Shown: positions 26,883 through 36,372, numbered from the stretch's first letter. The stretch: DNA of 64,000 nucleotides from Lacipirellula limnantheis (GCF_007746075.1 NZ_CP036339.1:2366885-2430884); one strand, 5' to 3'. Made by a program: numbers and translations. The notes: generated by a model from the letters alone, not told the origin.

Positions 26883-27561
26883 GGCCGAAGGCCTGCTCCC
26901 ACCGTAGCCTAGGGCAACGCCCTAGGTGAATAGGTCTCCATCGATTCCTTTGGCTGAAGGCCATACTTATCCGCAACGCTCGCCAGCGACTCAATCCCAA
27001 ACATACTGCTCGTCGTACTCTACCTCATAGCGTTCAAAAAAAGCTCGAAACTCTTCTTGAAACGTCTTCGCGCAATGATGCTCTTCTTGGTGGCGGACGT
27101 AATCCTCCGCCTCCTGGCGATGAGCCGGTCCTACGGAAAACATGCCGTAACCGCGCTGCCAATAGAACTCTCCAAAGGGGGCGCCGAGCGTCTTCACGAA
27201 TTTCGACGATTCCCGCTTCGTCTGCTCGACGAACTCGATTGGCGTATGCTTTTTGCCCATGTCGAAGAGGATGTGAACGTGATCGTCGATGCCCCCGACG
27301 ACGACCCAGGGCGAATCCATTTCGCGGATCGTCGTTGCCAGAAACGCATGGACGCGCGGGCGAATCTCATCATCCAAGAACGGTTGGCGATTCTTCGTGC
27401 TAAAGATGAGATGGGCGTAGAGCTTCGTGAGTGATTGCGGCACCGGTCCTCCCCTGACTCAACGTGAGGTAGCGGGTGGGTATGGCCTCCAGCCAAAGCG
27501 CGATGTTGGGCGTTTTTCCTGGGGCGTTGCCCCAGGCTACGGTTGGAGTAGGCCTTCGGCC
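26883..27561. mobile_element. RAYT cassette: transposase gene inside nested inverted repeats
   Basis: The outer repeats are 44 bases each in opposite orientation, 26883-26926 and 27518-27561, with about four differences. Each contains two small palindromes (ggccgaaggcc and cctagggcaacgccctagg or its ggggc form). The inner repeats, 18 bases each, are at 26949-26966 (tttggctgaaggccatac) and 27480-27497, inverted with one mismatch. The transposase gene sits between them. This is the arrangement expected of a REP-associated tyrosine transposase with its REP-like sequences. Confidence 0.75.
26991..27443 (-). CDS. REP-associated tyrosine transposase (Y1/IS200-like)
   Basis: The 150-residue protein is a Y1_Tnp-family HUH nuclease. 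The metal-binding pair is H55/H57 in GIDDHVHILFDM, and the catalytic tyrosine is probably Y115 in EAEDYVRHQEEHH. The opening SLTKLYAHLIFSTKNRQP is typical. Length is normal and all key residues are present. Such enzymes nick single-stranded DNA at REP-type hairpins. No TnpB partner is nearby, and the flanking palindromes support the RAYT assignment. Confidence 0.88.
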   Translation of the reverse strand: MPQSLTKLYAHLIFSTKNRQPFLDDEIRPRVHAFLATTIREMDSPWVVVGGIDDHVHILFDMGKKHTPIEFVEQTKRESSKFVKTLGAPFGEFYWQRGYGMFSVGPAHRQEAEDYVRHQEEHHCAKTFQEEFRAFFERYEVEYDEQYVWD

Positions 27562-27643
27562 AAAGGTCAACGAGGAGGCTGATGGCGCATCGATCACGCC
27601 TCTCGAGCTCCATCCCTGCCGCCTGTAGCCTGAAGCCTGCCCC

Positions 27644-28387
27644 CTAATCCATCGCGATGGTCCGCGCCAGCGGTTGCAGCACCGAGTCGATGACGTAATT
27701 GTCGACCACGTCTCGGCAGACGTCCCACAGCTTGTCGAGCATCGAGGCGTACGTTTGATTCGGCGGCAGGCTGCCGTACTGGCGCGCGGTGACGTAGACG
27801 CTCAGCTGTTCTTCCTGGAACTCGTTGGTCCGAATCTGATAGGCGTTCGTGCGCGCCTCGATGTTAAACCGGCATTGGATCCGGCATTCGTCGTCCAACG
27901 CGAACGTGAACGACGGTTCGTTGTTGATGATCGTTGCGCCAGGAATCGTCGCCATCCGCTCCAGGGCGGGGCAGACGCCCAGCGCCTCGGCGATCAGTTG
28001 GTTGTGGTTGCCGCGATAGCTGAAGTCGAACCCCATCAGCAGGTCCATCGCCTCGCAATCGAGCGGACTGACCGACAAGGCGTAGGGCGCCAACTCCAGC
28101 GTCAATCGATGTTGCTCCAGCGCCTCTTGCACCGACTGGGGATTCACCTGGCCCGAACAGATCCGTCGCGGCTCGATCGAACACCAGCGATAGGCGCCGC
28201 GATCCTTATCCTCTTCCAGGATAAAGTCGTTCTTGTCACGGGCGTAAAAGTTACGCATCTGCGGATACTGCTTCTGAATCTGCTCAAAATAGTGGAGCAC
28301 CGTCTCGCGGCTGCTCGGTAGGTCCATCTCCGTGCTGAGATTCAGATTGATGTAGAAGTCGTCGGAGAGCGAGCTGTACGGGTTCAT
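27644..28387 (-). CDS. Conserved cytoplasmic protein of unknown function
   Basis: The 247-residue soluble protein begins MNPYSSLSDDFYINLNLSTE and has the blocks FYARDKNDFILEEDKDRGAY, RWCSIEPRRICSGQVNP, LDCEAMDLLMGFDFSYRGNH and EEQLSVYVTARQYG. I recall similar proteins in other planctomycetes but no named domain. There are no membrane helices or signal peptide. The start at 28387 is chosen over one at 28456, because the upstream extension (VPRSAQDDRTS) is translated from a common intergenic repeat. Confidence 0.75.
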   Translation of the reverse strand: MNPYSSLSDDFYINLNLSTEMDLPSSRETVLHYFEQIQKQYPQMRNFYARDKNDFILEEDKDRGAYRWCSIEPRRICSGQVNPQSVQEALEQHRLTLELAPYALSVSPLDCEAMDLLMGFDFSYRGNHNQLIAEALGVCPALERMATIPGATIINNEPSFTFALDDECRIQCRFNIEARTNAYQIRTNEFQEEQLSVYVTARQYGSLPPNQTYASMLDKLWDVCRDVVDNYVIDSVLQPLARTIAMD

Positions 28388-28673
28388 CGCGGTGGGACGT
28401 CCTCCAGAGGTTCGATCATCCTGCGCCGAACGCGGGACGTTCGACAGTTGGGCCACGGTTGGCCAAGCGGCCGCTTCATTGCTCGCCTCTCGTGTAAGTA
28501 TAGGTCCGCTGGGAAAATGGTGTCAAAGACCCGCCCGAGCAAAACGCGCGGATTGCCGAAGTTAAGGCCGCTGCCAGCGAGAATTACCGCTTTCCGAGAA
28601 GAGTCTTCGCAGGTCAACAATAGCCGTGGTAAGCTGGAAGCCAGCCCGTCGAGGGCGGCTCAAACAGCGTTCC

Positions 28674-29300
28674 ATGTCGACGATGGATTTCACCGGTCAA
28701 CGACCAGATCGAGTAGCCATGTCAACCGTGCGGGATAGGCAAACGGTGACGCCCGCCCTGGTCTCCGGCGACAGCGATCTGGGCGGGTTGGCCGTAGCGG
28801 TCGTTGCCGGCGAAGTGACCGGCGTTTCGTTCGGCCAGCGTTCCGCAGCCATCGCGGCGACGGCTCTGGCTCGTCGGCTTTGCAGCGTCGACTCTGCCAA
28901 GTCCTTGTGCGAGTCGGTGGACGCCGCGGGCGACGACGTCGACCTCGCGGAGGAAGTCCTGGAGAAGCTCCGGCAATTCGCCGCTGGCGATGACGTCGAC
29001 CTGACGCCAATTCCGCTGTCGCTCGGCCACCTCACGCCATTTCAGCGCCGCGTCGTTCGGACTTGCCGGGCCATCAAGCGGGGGGCGTTGCTCAGCTATG
29101 GCGAGGTGGCGGCGAAGGCCGGCAGCGCCGGGGCCGCCCGCGCGGTCGGGCAAGTGATGCGGACGAACCGAACGCCCCTGATTGTCCCGTGTCATCGCGT
29201 CGTCGCTGCCGGCGGCAAGCTGGGGGGATTCTCGGCGCCGCAAGGATTGGCGATGAAGCGCCGACTGTTGGAGTTAGAATCGGATCGACTATTTACGTAA
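28674..29300 (+). CDS. ogt: Methylated-DNA--protein-cysteine methyltransferase
   Basis: The protein repairs O6-methylguanine by moving the methyl group to its own cysteine. The C-terminal domain is typical: LTPFQRRVVRTCRAIKRGAL, LSYGEVAAKAGS, ARAVGQVMRTNR and the active site IVPCHRVV with C173. The N-terminal part (about residues 1-105) is less conserved and slightly long. ATG 28674 is used; ATG 28719 in the same frame is an alternative. Confidence 0.88.
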   Translation: MSTMDFTGQRPDRVAMSTVRDRQTVTPALVSGDSDLGGLAVAVVAGEVTGVSFGQRSAAIAATALARRLCSVDSAKSLCESVDAAGDDVDLAEEVLEKLRQFAAGDDVDLTPIPLSLGHLTPFQRRVVRTCRAIKRGALLSYGEVAAKAGSAGAARAVGQVMRTNRTPLIVPCHRVVAAGGKLGGFSAPQGLAMKRRLLELESDRLFT

Positions 29301-29404
29301 TCCGCGACGGCGAACTCGATCGGCCCGTATCGACCCGTTAGATTCTGCTCGCGGGGCAATCACCAACAACCGTGTACGTCGCCGTCGTCGAATTAGGACT
29401 TCCT

Positions 29405-30658
29405 ATGCAACTCACACAGTCACACGATCGAACGCTGTCGCGTGTTGCCATTGGACGCGCCCTGCTGGCGCTGCTGCTTTGGGGCGCCTTGGTTCGTCCT
29501 TCGCAGGCGATCAATGTTACGCTCGATTACACTTACGATACGTCGAACTTCTTCGGCGCCGGCAATCCGAGCGGCGCGACGGCTGGCGGCCAAGCGAAGG
29601 CGGCGCTCGAGGCGGTTGCTAGTTTCTATTCGACGATTCTTAAGGATACTTTTTCAGCAATTGAAGTTCCTGCGAACTTCCAAAGCTCTTTCGGAGGCGT
29701 GGCGACGTTTGCGTGGACGCCAAGCTTCAACAATCCCGCAACCGGAGCTACCGCTCAAGCACCGCTTCAATCAGTCGCCGCGGATGAGTATCGGATTTTT
29801 GCCGGAGCACGAAGTCTTGGCGCCGGCACCCTCGGTATTGGTGGATTCGCGGCCGGCGGCTACTCGTACAACATTTCCGGTGTGTTCGGACCGGGGGAAT
29901 ACAACACTCAGGTGCAAAAAGCGAATGCGTTCGCAGCGGCAGTGACCACTCGAGGAGAGTCGAGTGGATTTGCCGCGTGGGGAGGCTCAATTACCTTCGA
30001 CAACGATGGGTCAACGAACTGGCACTATAACCACACATTGCAGCCTACGGCAGGTACGAGCGACTTCTACTCAGTCGCAATTCACGAGTTGGGCCATGCC
30101 CTCGGGCTGGGAGTCTCCGATGAGTGGAAGGCATATGCGACGTCCCCCAATTTCACTGGCCCGGCCGCTACGTCCAATTACGGCGGGAACCCACCTTTGT
30201 CGCCGCTAGTAGGCGGCACCCGCGGTCATTGGGCGTCTGGCACGATGAGCACGATTTTGGGGACGAACACATCGCAAGAAGCGGCAATGGATCCCGAAGT
30301 CACCACCGGCACGCGCAAGCGGCTGACTGCGCTCGACGCCGCCGCGCTGAGCGACATCGGTTGGACCGTCGTCCCGCCTCCGCCAACGACTTTCAACCCC
30401 GCCGACTTCAACGAAGACACGCTAGTGAATGGCGCGGACCTCACGACGTGGAAAGGCGCCTTCGGCCTCAACGCCAACGGCGACGCCGATGGCGACAACG
30501 ATAGCGACGGCGCCGATTATCTCATTTGGCAGCGCAACTTCGGCGCCACCTCAACTAGCGGGACGTTGGCAATGATTCCTGAACCGACGACGTTGACGCT
30601 GATGGCGGGAAGCGCCGGCCTGCTAATCTATGCTCGGCGTCGGCGGCTCGGCCGTTAG
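29405..30658 (+). CDS. Metzincin-type metalloprotease with dockerin and PEP-CTERM
   Basis: The 417-residue protein has a signal peptide (LLALLLWGALVRPSQA) and a metzincin zinc site HELGHALGLGVSD (H227, E228, H231, with D239 where many members have a third histidine). Residues about 329-379 hold two calcium repeats (DFNEDTLVNGADLTTWKGAF and DADGDNDSDGADYLIWQ), dockerin-like. Residues 391-417 are a PEP-CTERM tail (IPEPTTL, hydrophobic helix, ARRRR). It is expected to be exported and anchored by an exosortase. AGGA lies before the ATG at 29405. The stop overlaps the stop of the opposite gene (ttag, 30655-30658). Confidence 0.87.
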   Translation: MQLTQSHDRTLSRVAIGRALLALLLWGALVRPSQAINVTLDYTYDTSNFFGAGNPSGATAGGQAKAALEAVASFYSTILKDTFSAIEVPANFQSSFGGVATFAWTPSFNNPATGATAQAPLQSVAADEYRIFAGARSLGAGTLGIGGFAAGGYSYNISGVFGPGEYNTQVQKANAFAAAVTTRGESSGFAAWGGSITFDNDGSTNWHYNHTLQPTAGTSDFYSVAIHELGHALGLGVSDEWKAYATSPNFTGPAATSNYGGNPPLSPLVGGTRGHWASGTMSTILGTNTSQEAAMDPEVTTGTRKRLTALDAAALSDIGWTVVPPPPTTFNPADFNEDTLVNGADLTTWKGAFGLNANGDADGDNDSDGADYLIWQRNFGATSTSGTLAMIPEPTTLTLMAGSAGLLIYARRRRLGR

Positions 30659-33600
30659 GCCGCTTCCAACGGCCGCATCCTCGCGGCGTTGCGGCTCCAC
30701 TCGGCGATCCGCTCGTCCGATGGCGCGTTGCCGTGGCGCAAGATTCGTTGTCCCTGGGCGCTCCGACAGGTCTCGCGAACCCGCGTCACCAAGTCCTCCG
30801 CCTTCGCGCCGGCGACTTGCTCCGCTTCGTGGAATCCGCTGGCGACCAGCAGTTGAGCGCCGACGCCGCGCAGTTCCGGAATCCGGCAGACGAGGCGGGC
30901 TTCACGCTGCCAACGCGTGATGACGCCGGCCGTCACCTTCGCTTCGCCAAGTTCTTGCGCCGTCGATTCGGGACTCGCATTGAGCAGGTCAGCGACCGTG
31001 CGGATGCCGACGCCCGCCAGTCGCTCGGCGGCGATTGGGCCAATCGACGGAGCGTCGACCACTGGGCTGCTGCGCTGCAAATGAAACTGCACCGGTCCCT
31101 TCGAGCTGGCGTCCCTCTTCGCGGCTTGGCCTTTGGAAGTCCGCGCGCCGACGGCTGCGGGTCGTTCACTCTTTGCAGACACGGTGGACGCCGTCGGACG
31201 CGGCCCGGCCGGAAGCAGCGACGGTCGATCGACCCAGCCGTACTTCTTCTTTGCCAGCAGCCAATTCTCCCGCTGCGTTCGGGCGAGTTTCTGCGTTTCA
31301 GCAAGTTCATCACGGGTGTACCGGGTTCGCAGCGCCGCGAAACGACGGCCGCGGTCGCTGGCCAGGAACTGGTCGATTGCTTCGCTCAGCAGACGCACAT
31401 CGACGGCAAACAGCGCCTCGGGCGAGCCGATCTCGTTGGCCGCCAACACCTGGGCGTCATTCAGCGAGACGCCCGGCACGAAGCACATCAGGCTCATGTG
31501 GGTCTGCCAGAGTCGCACCGCGTCGGCCGTCAGGCCTGGGCGAGCCAGACGAAGGGCGACCTCGTTAGCGTCGGCGGCCAGCAAATCCTCCACCGTCGTA
31601 ATGTTCAACTCCGCGAAGATCTTGGCGGTGTCGTTGCCGAGCACCGGAAAGTCTGCGATCGAGCCGGTGCGCGAGAGGAAGAAGACATCCTGTTCGTCGT
31701 CGTCCGGGGACCACTCGCCGGCAATGCGGAGCTGCGGCTTTCGTTCGCCCACGGTCTCACGGACGATTTTCACTGTGGCGGCTGCCGCGGGTTCGGGCGT
31801 TAGCTCGACGACGATCGGGGCAGGGGAGGGCGGGGCCGCCGCGCGGGCGCCGCGACGCAGCTCATCGAGGTCGCGAACCTCGTCGCCCAGCGATTCGAAC
31901 CGCCGCGCAGCTTCGCGGTCTTCCGTCAAGACGATCAACTGGCGACCTTGCCGTGCGAATTCGTGCAGCACGCCCGCCATTGCGGCGACGCCGCGGGCGT
32001 CTTGTCGCAAGAACGGCTCATCGAGGAACAAGGGCAAGTCGATGCTTCGCGCCGCAAACGAAGACACTAGCGCCAGTGTCAGCGCCAAATAAAGCTGGTC
32101 TTGCTGAGCGGGCGACAATTCGGCCAACGTCAGGACGCGGCCCTCGCGATCGATGACGGTCGCGCCACGCCCCTCGCGGTCCATGCGAATCTGCACGAGC
32201 TGTCCGTCCGTCAATTGAGCAAGGGTATCAGACGCACGCCATGGCCGACGATGGTCCGAAGCAAGCGGCGCATGGAGCGTCGCCGTCGAGTCCGACGCAT
32301 GAATGGCCCGTTGAATATCGCTTTCCAGCTGCTGGAGCTCGGCGCGCAACTGGTCGAGCGTCGAACGCACCGTCGTCTGCGCGCGTCCTTGTTGCAGGAT
32401 TTGCCAGCGACCTTCCAGCGACTTGATCTCCCGCTGCAACGCGTCGCAGGCGCCGCGAAGTTCGTTCATCTCATGTTCGGCTTCGTTCCGACGCTGCCGC
32501 GCATCGGCTTCGTACCGCGGGCGATCGGTGCGAGCCAGCAGCATCGCGTCAGCGTCGCGGACGAACTCGGCATGTCCCTGGCATTGGCAGTGCGCCGCGG
32601 CGGGCGATTGCGGCAACGCCACCGCCGGGCGGTAGCTAAGCTGCGCCGCATGAACATGCGCTTGCCGCCGGTGCAGGAGGTGCTCCAACTGCTCGCTCAA
32701 ATCGCTTTGCGCCCGCGACAGCTGCCGGCTCTCGGCGTTGAGTTCCACGCGCCGCACGGCACGTTCCTGCTCCGTCACCTGTCCGCACAGCGCGTAGAGT
32801 TGCTGCCGCAGCATCTGCGCCACCGGCGACATCCGCGCGTGCGCGTCGCAGCCGACGCAACGCCCCGGCTCGTGCGAACGGGCCAGCTGCGAGACCTCGG
32901 CGTCGAGATCATCGAGCAACCGTTCCAATACGCCGACGGTGACGCGCTGGTCGGCGAGCGAACTGGCGCTGTCAGCCGTGCCGTCGGGGTGCACCTCCGC
33001 CAGCTCGCGCCGCACCGTTGCTTCGCGCGCTTGCAGGTCGCTGAGCGTCTGGCGGCAGCGACCAATTTCCGCGTCCAGCTGCTCCAGTTCGCGTCGGTGC
33101 TTCTCGGCATCAATCTCCGGCCCCCGCCGCACCGCCGTCTCCAATGCAAAATAGCGGAGCCGAGCTTCGATTTCCGCAAGCTTCGCCTCCGCCGTCCGTA
33201 GCTTCAGCTGCAATTGTTCCGCCTGCCGGCGGCGATCAGCGAGCGTCGCCTCGACGCTGACCAGGTCTTTATGCAGCGTATTGCTCTCGCGCCGGCTGGC
33301 CGACATCTCCTCTTCGATCTGCTTGACCACCGCGTCGCGGCGGGCCACCAGTTCGTCAACGCGACGGCGATCAAACGCCGTACGCGGCGCCGCAGCATGC
33401 GCCCGACAGACAACGCCGTCAGGCGAGTCATGTGCTGACTGCTGGGGATGAAGCGCGAGCGTGAACTCCCGGGCGAACTCGCCGTCGAGCAGCGTCGCTG
33501 CCCGCGGCGGTTGGGCGAAGTCGACCGCGTACAACTCGGCTACCAGCCGCGGCGAAACGCCCGCCAGCAGCGAGCGCACCGTCCCGCTATCGACGGCGGG

Positions 33601-33903
33601 TCCGCCAGCCGTCGCAATCGAAAGTCGCCCGTAGGGCGAACCATCGCGATGCCGCCGCAGCGTGTACCGCCCGCGCGGTCCGTCGACTTCGAGCGAACCC
33701 TCCGCCAGCGGCGTGCTTTGGCCGAACTGCCGACGCCACGCGCTGTCGTGTTTGCCGTAGAGCAGTTGCGCAGCGAGCTGCGCGACGGTGCTTTTGCCGG
33801 TTCGCGGGCCGCCGAAGAAGACGTTTAAGTCGGGCGCGAAACGATCGACGACAAGCTCTGGCCAGGCGCCTTGCCCGGCGAGGCGAAGTTGGGTCACGTT
33901 CAT
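30655..33903 (-). CDS. Rad50/YhaN-like coiled-coil ATPase with DUF4332-like C-terminal domains
   Basis: The 1082-residue protein is a split ABC-type ATPase. Walker A is GGPRTGKST (31-39). Long Glu/Arg/Gln-rich coiled coils lie between about 190 and 560 and contain CVGCDAH (about 348-354) and HCQCQGH (about 436-442), possible zinc-hook positions. The signature LSPAQQDQLYLAL and Walker B LPLFLDEPF (about 620-630) follow. After a linker there are two DUF4332/helix-hairpin-helix regions (about 737-900 and 960-1060; DFPVLGNDTAKIFAELNI and APSIGPIAAERLAGVGIRTV). DUF4332 modules are linked to DNA ends and repair-type ATPases. The start at 33903 is chosen since homology to YhaN-type openings begins there (MNVTQLRLAGQGAW). 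Confidence 0.82.
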   Translation of the reverse strand: MNVTQLRLAGQGAWPELVVDRFAPDLNVFFGGPRTGKSTVAQLAAQLLYGKHDSAWRRQFGQSTPLAEGSLEVDGPRGRYTLRRHRDGSPYGRLSIATAGGPAVDSGTVRSLLAGVSPRLVAELYAVDFAQPPRAATLLDGEFAREFTLALHPQQSAHDSPDGVVCRAHAAAPRTAFDRRRVDELVARRDAVVKQIEEEMSASRRESNTLHKDLVSVEATLADRRRQAEQLQLKLRTAEAKLAEIEARLRYFALETAVRRGPEIDAEKHRRELEQLDAEIGRCRQTLSDLQAREATVRRELAEVHPDGTADSASSLADQRVTVGVLERLLDDLDAEVSQLARSHEPGRCVGCDAHARMSPVAQMLRQQLYALCGQVTEQERAVRRVELNAESRQLSRAQSDLSEQLEHLLHRRQAHVHAAQLSYRPAVALPQSPAAAHCQCQGHAEFVRDADAMLLARTDRPRYEADARQRRNEAEHEMNELRGACDALQREIKSLEGRWQILQQGRAQTTVRSTLDQLRAELQQLESDIQRAIHASDSTATLHAPLASDHRRPWRASDTLAQLTDGQLVQIRMDREGRGATVIDREGRVLTLAELSPAQQDQLYLALTLALVSSFAARSIDLPLFLDEPFLRQDARGVAAMAGVLHEFARQGRQLIVLTEDREAARRFESLGDEVRDLDELRRGARAAAPPSPAPIVVELTPEPAAAATVKIVRETVGERKPQLRIAGEWSPDDDEQDVFFLSRTGSIADFPVLGNDTAKIFAELNITTVEDLLAADANEVALRLARPGLTADAVRLWQTHMSLMCFVPGVSLNDAQVLAANEIGSPEALFAVDVRLLSEAIDQFLASDRGRRFAALRTRYTRDELAETQKLARTQRENWLLAKKKYGWVDRPSLLPAGPRPTASTVSAKSERPAAVGARTSKGQAAKRDASSKGPVQFHLQRSSPVVDAPSIGPIAAERLAGVGIRTVADLLNASPESTAQELGEAKVTAGVITRWQREARLVCRIPELRGVGAQLLVASGFHEAEQVAGAKAEDLVTRVRETCRSAQGQRILRHGNAPSDERIAEWSRNAARMRPLEAA

Positions 33904-34184
33904 CCGTTGGCGTCCTTGCGTGGGGTGCGAGCCATCCTGGCTCGCCTCGTATCGCACGAAGCAGGCATCGCCGCGGACTGTCTGTTTTTAGCGGGAAAGC
34001 TTGGACCATAGGTCCGGTAGGAGGCCCGCGGCGGGCGTGTATCGGCGGGTAGGGTAACCCATCCCGACCGTTCCAACAACGCGAGTCTGTATGCTACGGT
34101 AACTCTGCGGTTGGAAGCCGCGAACGTTTACCCATCCCACAACGCCCATTCAGCCCCGCCCGCTAGCGGCGGGCCCGCAACGCC

Positions 34185-35351
34185 ATGCCTCACGCGCCCT
34201 ACGATGCCATCGTCCTCGGAGCCGGCGGCGTCGGCAGCGCCGCCATGTGGCAGCTAGCACGTCGCGGCCTGCGCGTGCTTGGCATCGACCGCTTCGCGCC
34301 GCCGCACGGTGAGGGAAGTTCGCATGGCCAGACGCGCATCATCCGGCAAGCCTATTTCGAACATGCCGACTATGTGCCGCTGCTGCTCGAAAGCTATCGC
34401 CTGTGGGAGGAACTTGAAGGCCTCGCCGGGCAGCGGCTGAAGATTGAAACGGGGCTCCTCGAAGTCGGTCCCCGCGACGGCGTCGTCGTCCCCGGCGTCT
34501 TGAGCGCAGCGCGTCAGCATGGTCTCGCCGTCGAAGAACTCGCCGCCGCCGAGATTGAGTCGCGCTGGCCCGGCTTTCGAATGCCAGAAAACCAATCGCC
34601 TGAACTCGCCGGCGTCTTCGAACCGCGCGCCGGTTACCTCCGGGTCGAAGAGTGCGTCGCCGCATGCCTGGCCGAAGCCCAGCGCCACGGCGCCGAACTC
34701 CTGCCGAACGTCGAAGTCCACGACTGGCACGCCGGCGCCGACATTCTCGTCCGCACCGCTGCCGGCGACTTCCGCGCCAACCGCCTGGTGATCACCGCCG
34801 GCGCCTGGGCCGGCCCGCTGCTGCACAATCTCGGCGTCTCGCTCGAAGTCCGCCGCAAGCCGCTCATGTGGTACGAGCCGCACGACGCCAGCGCTAGCGC
34901 CGCCGCGCTCACCAGCGCCGCCAACGGTTTCCCCTGCTTCCTCTTCGAACTCCCCCACGGCATCTTCTACGGCTTCCCCGTCGTCGACGAACGCGGTCTC
35001 AAGGCGGCCGAACACTCCCGCGGCGACGCGATTGTCGACCCGCTGGCCGTCGACCGCCAACTTCACGCGACTGACCGTCAGCGCGTCGACCAGTTCTTGC
35101 AGACGCACATCCCCAGCGTTCGCACCCCGTGCCGCGAACACGCCGTCTGCCTCTACACGATGTCGCCCGACGAGCACTTCATCGTCGACCGTCATCCCGA
35201 CGACCCGCGCGTCGTCTTCGCCGCCGGGTTGTCGGGGCATGGCTTCAAGTTCACGCCGGTCTTGGGCAAAGCGCTGGCTGAGTTGGCGACCGCAGGGGTG
35301 ACGTGCCAGCCGACGGCCTTCCTGTCGCTCAGGCGGTTCGGGCGGAGCTAA
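34185..35351 (+). CDS. FAD-dependent oxidase, sarcosine oxidase/N-methyltryptophan oxidase type
   Basis: The 388-residue protein begins with an FAD dinucleotide site (AIVLGAGGVGSAAMWQLARR) and GSSHGQTRIIRQAY, a DAO/MSOX-family mark. Near the C-terminus, CLYTMSPDEHFIVD gives the cysteine that binds FAD covalently, then GLSGHGFKFTPVLGKAL. Monomeric sarcosine oxidases oxidise N-methyl amines with release of H2O2. The exact substrate is not certain. The gene stands alone between a divergent ATPase gene and a long repeat region. Confidence 0.88.
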   Translation: MPHAPYDAIVLGAGGVGSAAMWQLARRGLRVLGIDRFAPPHGEGSSHGQTRIIRQAYFEHADYVPLLLESYRLWEELEGLAGQRLKIETGLLEVGPRDGVVVPGVLSAARQHGLAVEELAAAEIESRWPGFRMPENQSPELAGVFEPRAGYLRVEECVAACLAEAQRHGAELLPNVEVHDWHAGADILVRTAAGDFRANRLVITAGAWAGPLLHNLGVSLEVRRKPLMWYEPHDASASAAALTSAANGFPCFLFELPHGIFYGFPVVDERGLKAAEHSRGDAIVDPLAVDRQLHATDRQRVDQFLQTHIPSVRTPCREHAVCLYTMSPDEHFIVDRHPDDPRVVFAAGLSGHGFKFTPVLGKALAELATAGVTCQPTAFLSLRRFGRS

Positions 35352-35733
35352 CATCGCTTCACCTCGTTGAGGCTTGGCTCTGCTGTCGCTTGGCTGGGGT
35401 CATGGCGAGCTTGGACATCGTTTCTGTCGCGAGATGCGTTCTAGAGCCCTTCTCACTTCCATGTCGCGATTTAGCCCCCACTCCGAGCTTGCCGCCGCCG
35501 TTCTCTCACTTGAAATGGCGACGGTTAACGCCGTCACCACAGAGCCCGCAGAGAGCACAGAGGAAAATGGAAAGAGATTTCCTTGGCCATCTTCTCCGTG
35601 GTCTCGGTGGGCTCTGTGGTAAATGGTTGCCGCTGAGCTACTCAGGCAAGCTTCGAAGCTAACGAGGGGCTTGAAAGTTCGGAGTGATGCGCCGGGCGAC
35701 AGCTGGCGCTGACGGGCGATGTCCAAAAAAATC

Positions 35734-35824
35734 TGTGGGAGGGGTCTCCGACCCCGATGCGGCGTTGAGCAACCACAACCGCTCGTAGTGGTGAGCGAAG
35801 TCGGCGTCGGAGACGCGTCCCACA
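35734..35824. repeat. Hairpin repeat with gggaggggtctccg core, copy 1
   Basis: Arms tgtgggaggggtctccgacc (from 35734) and the reverse complement ending at 35824 pair over 22 bases with three mismatches. A related copy lies at 36231-36320. Confidence 0.75.
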
Positions 35825-35972
35825 AACCAACTTTTGTGCAACGCCGTGGGGGTGGCGACTGAGCCTCTTGTGACTGGTCCTCCTGTGACTGGCCTCGTGC
35901 GGCCGCGCCGCCCAGGTCGGCGAGTGCGCCACAACCTGGGGCGCCCCCCTTGGCGATGGTGGAGACGTTGAG

Positions 35973-36047
35973 GGGGTCGGGAGCCTTTTGCCACTGGGAA
36001 GCCTGCTTTGCGTGGAACGCCGCCAGTGGCAAAAGGCTCCCGACCCC
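35973..36047. repeat. Perfect inverted repeat, 25-base arms
   Basis: Bases 35973-35997 (ggggtcgggagccttttgcc...) are exactly complementary to 36023-36047, with a 25-base spacer. There is no T-run and no adjacent gene end, so its role is unknown. Confidence 0.95.
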
Positions 36048-36054
36048 ATCGAGG

Positions 36055-36129
36055 CGTGTCGTCGCGTGTCGCGTTGTGTCGCCTGTCGCCTGTCGCCTGT
36101 CGTGTGTCGTGTGTCGCCTGGTGTCGCCT
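36055..36129. repeat. Imperfect tandem array of TGTCGCC-like heptamers
   Basis: About ten imperfect units of tgtcgcc or tgtcgtg run head to tail from 36055 to 36129 (gtgtcgcctgtcgcctgtcg...). Confidence 0.85.
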
Positions 36130-36230
36130 CATGCATTTTGGGCGACACGAGTCCAAAGTGGTTGAGCGGGTTGGAGTTGCGGCGTCGCTCGCGGCGACAG
36201 GGACGACGACAGCTCTGATTTCTTGCCGTT

Positions 36231-36320
36231 GAGGGAGGGGTCTCCGAGCCCGAGGCGGCGTGAAGCAGCGCTGGCGGCTCGGAATGGAATGCAGAATCGG
36301 CGTCGGAGACGCCTCCCACA
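36231..36320. repeat. Hairpin repeat with gggaggggtctccg core, copy 2
   Basis: A relative of 35734-35824: gggaggggtctccgagccc at the left and cgtcggagacgcctcccaca at the right, in inverted orientation around a different spacer. Confidence 0.7.
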
Positions 36321-36372
36321 AAATGTGCGCTCTCGCCAGCGACAGCCGTCAGGTGCGGCGCAGGGGCGGGCA

